Shown here: positions 63,846 to 64,000 of the stretch, piece after piece
Position numbering within the stretch: the first letter of the stretch is position 1
Layout: the number at the start of each line of letters is the position of its first letter
NCBI GenBank assembly: GCA_965603495.1
Contig: CBFDDF010000004.1
Location: 124,001-188,000, forward strand
Origin: Thiomicrorhabdus sp965603495
GTDB taxonomy: Bacteria; Pseudomonadota; Gammaproteobacteria; Thiomicrospirales; Thiomicrospiraceae
Direction: 5' to 3'
Length of the DNA: 64,000 bases
Made by a program: the position numbers and the translations under genes
Notes under the pieces: model-generated
Databases searched by the model: none
What the model was told of the DNA's origin: nothing
The model's input: the letters and a program-made list of their open reading frames with translations, nothing else

Positions 63846-64000
63846 ACAAGATATTAACCAATCTGATATTAATGCAGTTGTTCAGGTTTTGCAGTCAGAC
63901 TTTCTGACACAAGGTCCCCAAATACCGTTATTTGAAAAAACGATTACAGATTATTGTGGTGTTGAATATGGCGTAGCGGTCAATAGTGCAACCTCAGCTT
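63829..64000 (+). CDS. pseC: PseC-type aminotransferase, N-terminus (3' cut by window)
   Basis: The first 57 residues are seen. MIPYGKQDINQSDINAVVQV, DFLTQGPQIPLFEK and VAVNSATSA are the conserved N-terminal parts of PseC, which makes the 4-amino sugar of UDP-4-amino-4,6-dideoxy-AltNAc from PseB's product, with PLP. The frame continues past the window end. It overlaps the pseB remnant. Related DegT-family aminotransferases for other sugars are possible, but the pseB remnant next to it favours PseC. Confidence 0.82.
   Translation, partial: MIPYGKQDINQSDINAVVQVLQSDFLTQGPQIPLFEKTITDYCGVEYGVAVNSATSA

Overview
The window looks like the chromosome of a sulfur-oxidising gammaproteobacterium, probably of the Thiomicrospira/Hydrogenovibrio/Thiomicrorhabdus group. 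This is inferred from a flavocytochrome c sulfide dehydrogenase pair, the gammaproteobacterial prmA-dusB-fis-purH-purD order, the tRNA-Ser/4.5S RNA/dnaX/ybaB/recR block, and an LPS locus with heptose genes. No phage, IS element, CRISPR array or restriction system is visible.

Layout. 1-3400: the end of clpB, fccA-fccB (periplasmic sulfide oxidation) and a ComFB-like gene. 3550-14170, mostly minus strand: purD, purH, fis, dusB, prmA, accC, accB, aroQ, dsbD (purine synthesis, tRNA modification, fatty-acid precursor, shikimate pathway, disulfide reduction). Two related ~117-bp imperfect palindromes fill the purD-purH gap. 14390-21410: fxsA, a YeeZ-like NAD-binding protein, two FadL porins sharing 959 identical bases, a DUF302 lipoprotein and pdxB. 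21600-30030, plus strand: an alpha/beta hydrolase, a TolC/adaptor/RND efflux operon and two tandem secreted haem-binding-like (DUF336) proteins. 30400-40070: one Tad/Flp pilus operon (flp, tadE-like, rcpC, rcpA, tadZ, tadA, tadB, tadC, tadD, tadG-like) without a prepilin peptidase. 40080-44210: tRNA-Ser, 4.5S RNA, dnaX, ybaB, recR. 44360-48080: argF and argD on minus, ilvE and a small zinc-finger gene on plus. 48230-64000: envelope lipopolysaccharide genes: lpxL-like, msbA and a phosphatase on minus, then a long plus-strand run of phosphoethanolamine transferase, dgkA, hldD, waaC, glycosyltransferases, ugd, a UDP-GlcA epimerase, a membrane glycosyltransferase, an O-antigen ligase, a pseB remnant and the start of pseC (pseudaminic acid synthesis).

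Cross-cutting signals. The perfect 12-bp palindrome ACCAGGCCTGGT occurs eight times, with several one-mismatch copies, between and inside unrelated genes. DsbD carries two complete N-terminal redox domains. The FadL pair shows recent gene conversion or duplication. pseB is reduced to about 36 codons just before pseC. Start codons were moved from the longest reading frame wherever a Shine-Dalgarno sequence or family length pointed downstream; several likely starts are TTG or GTG.
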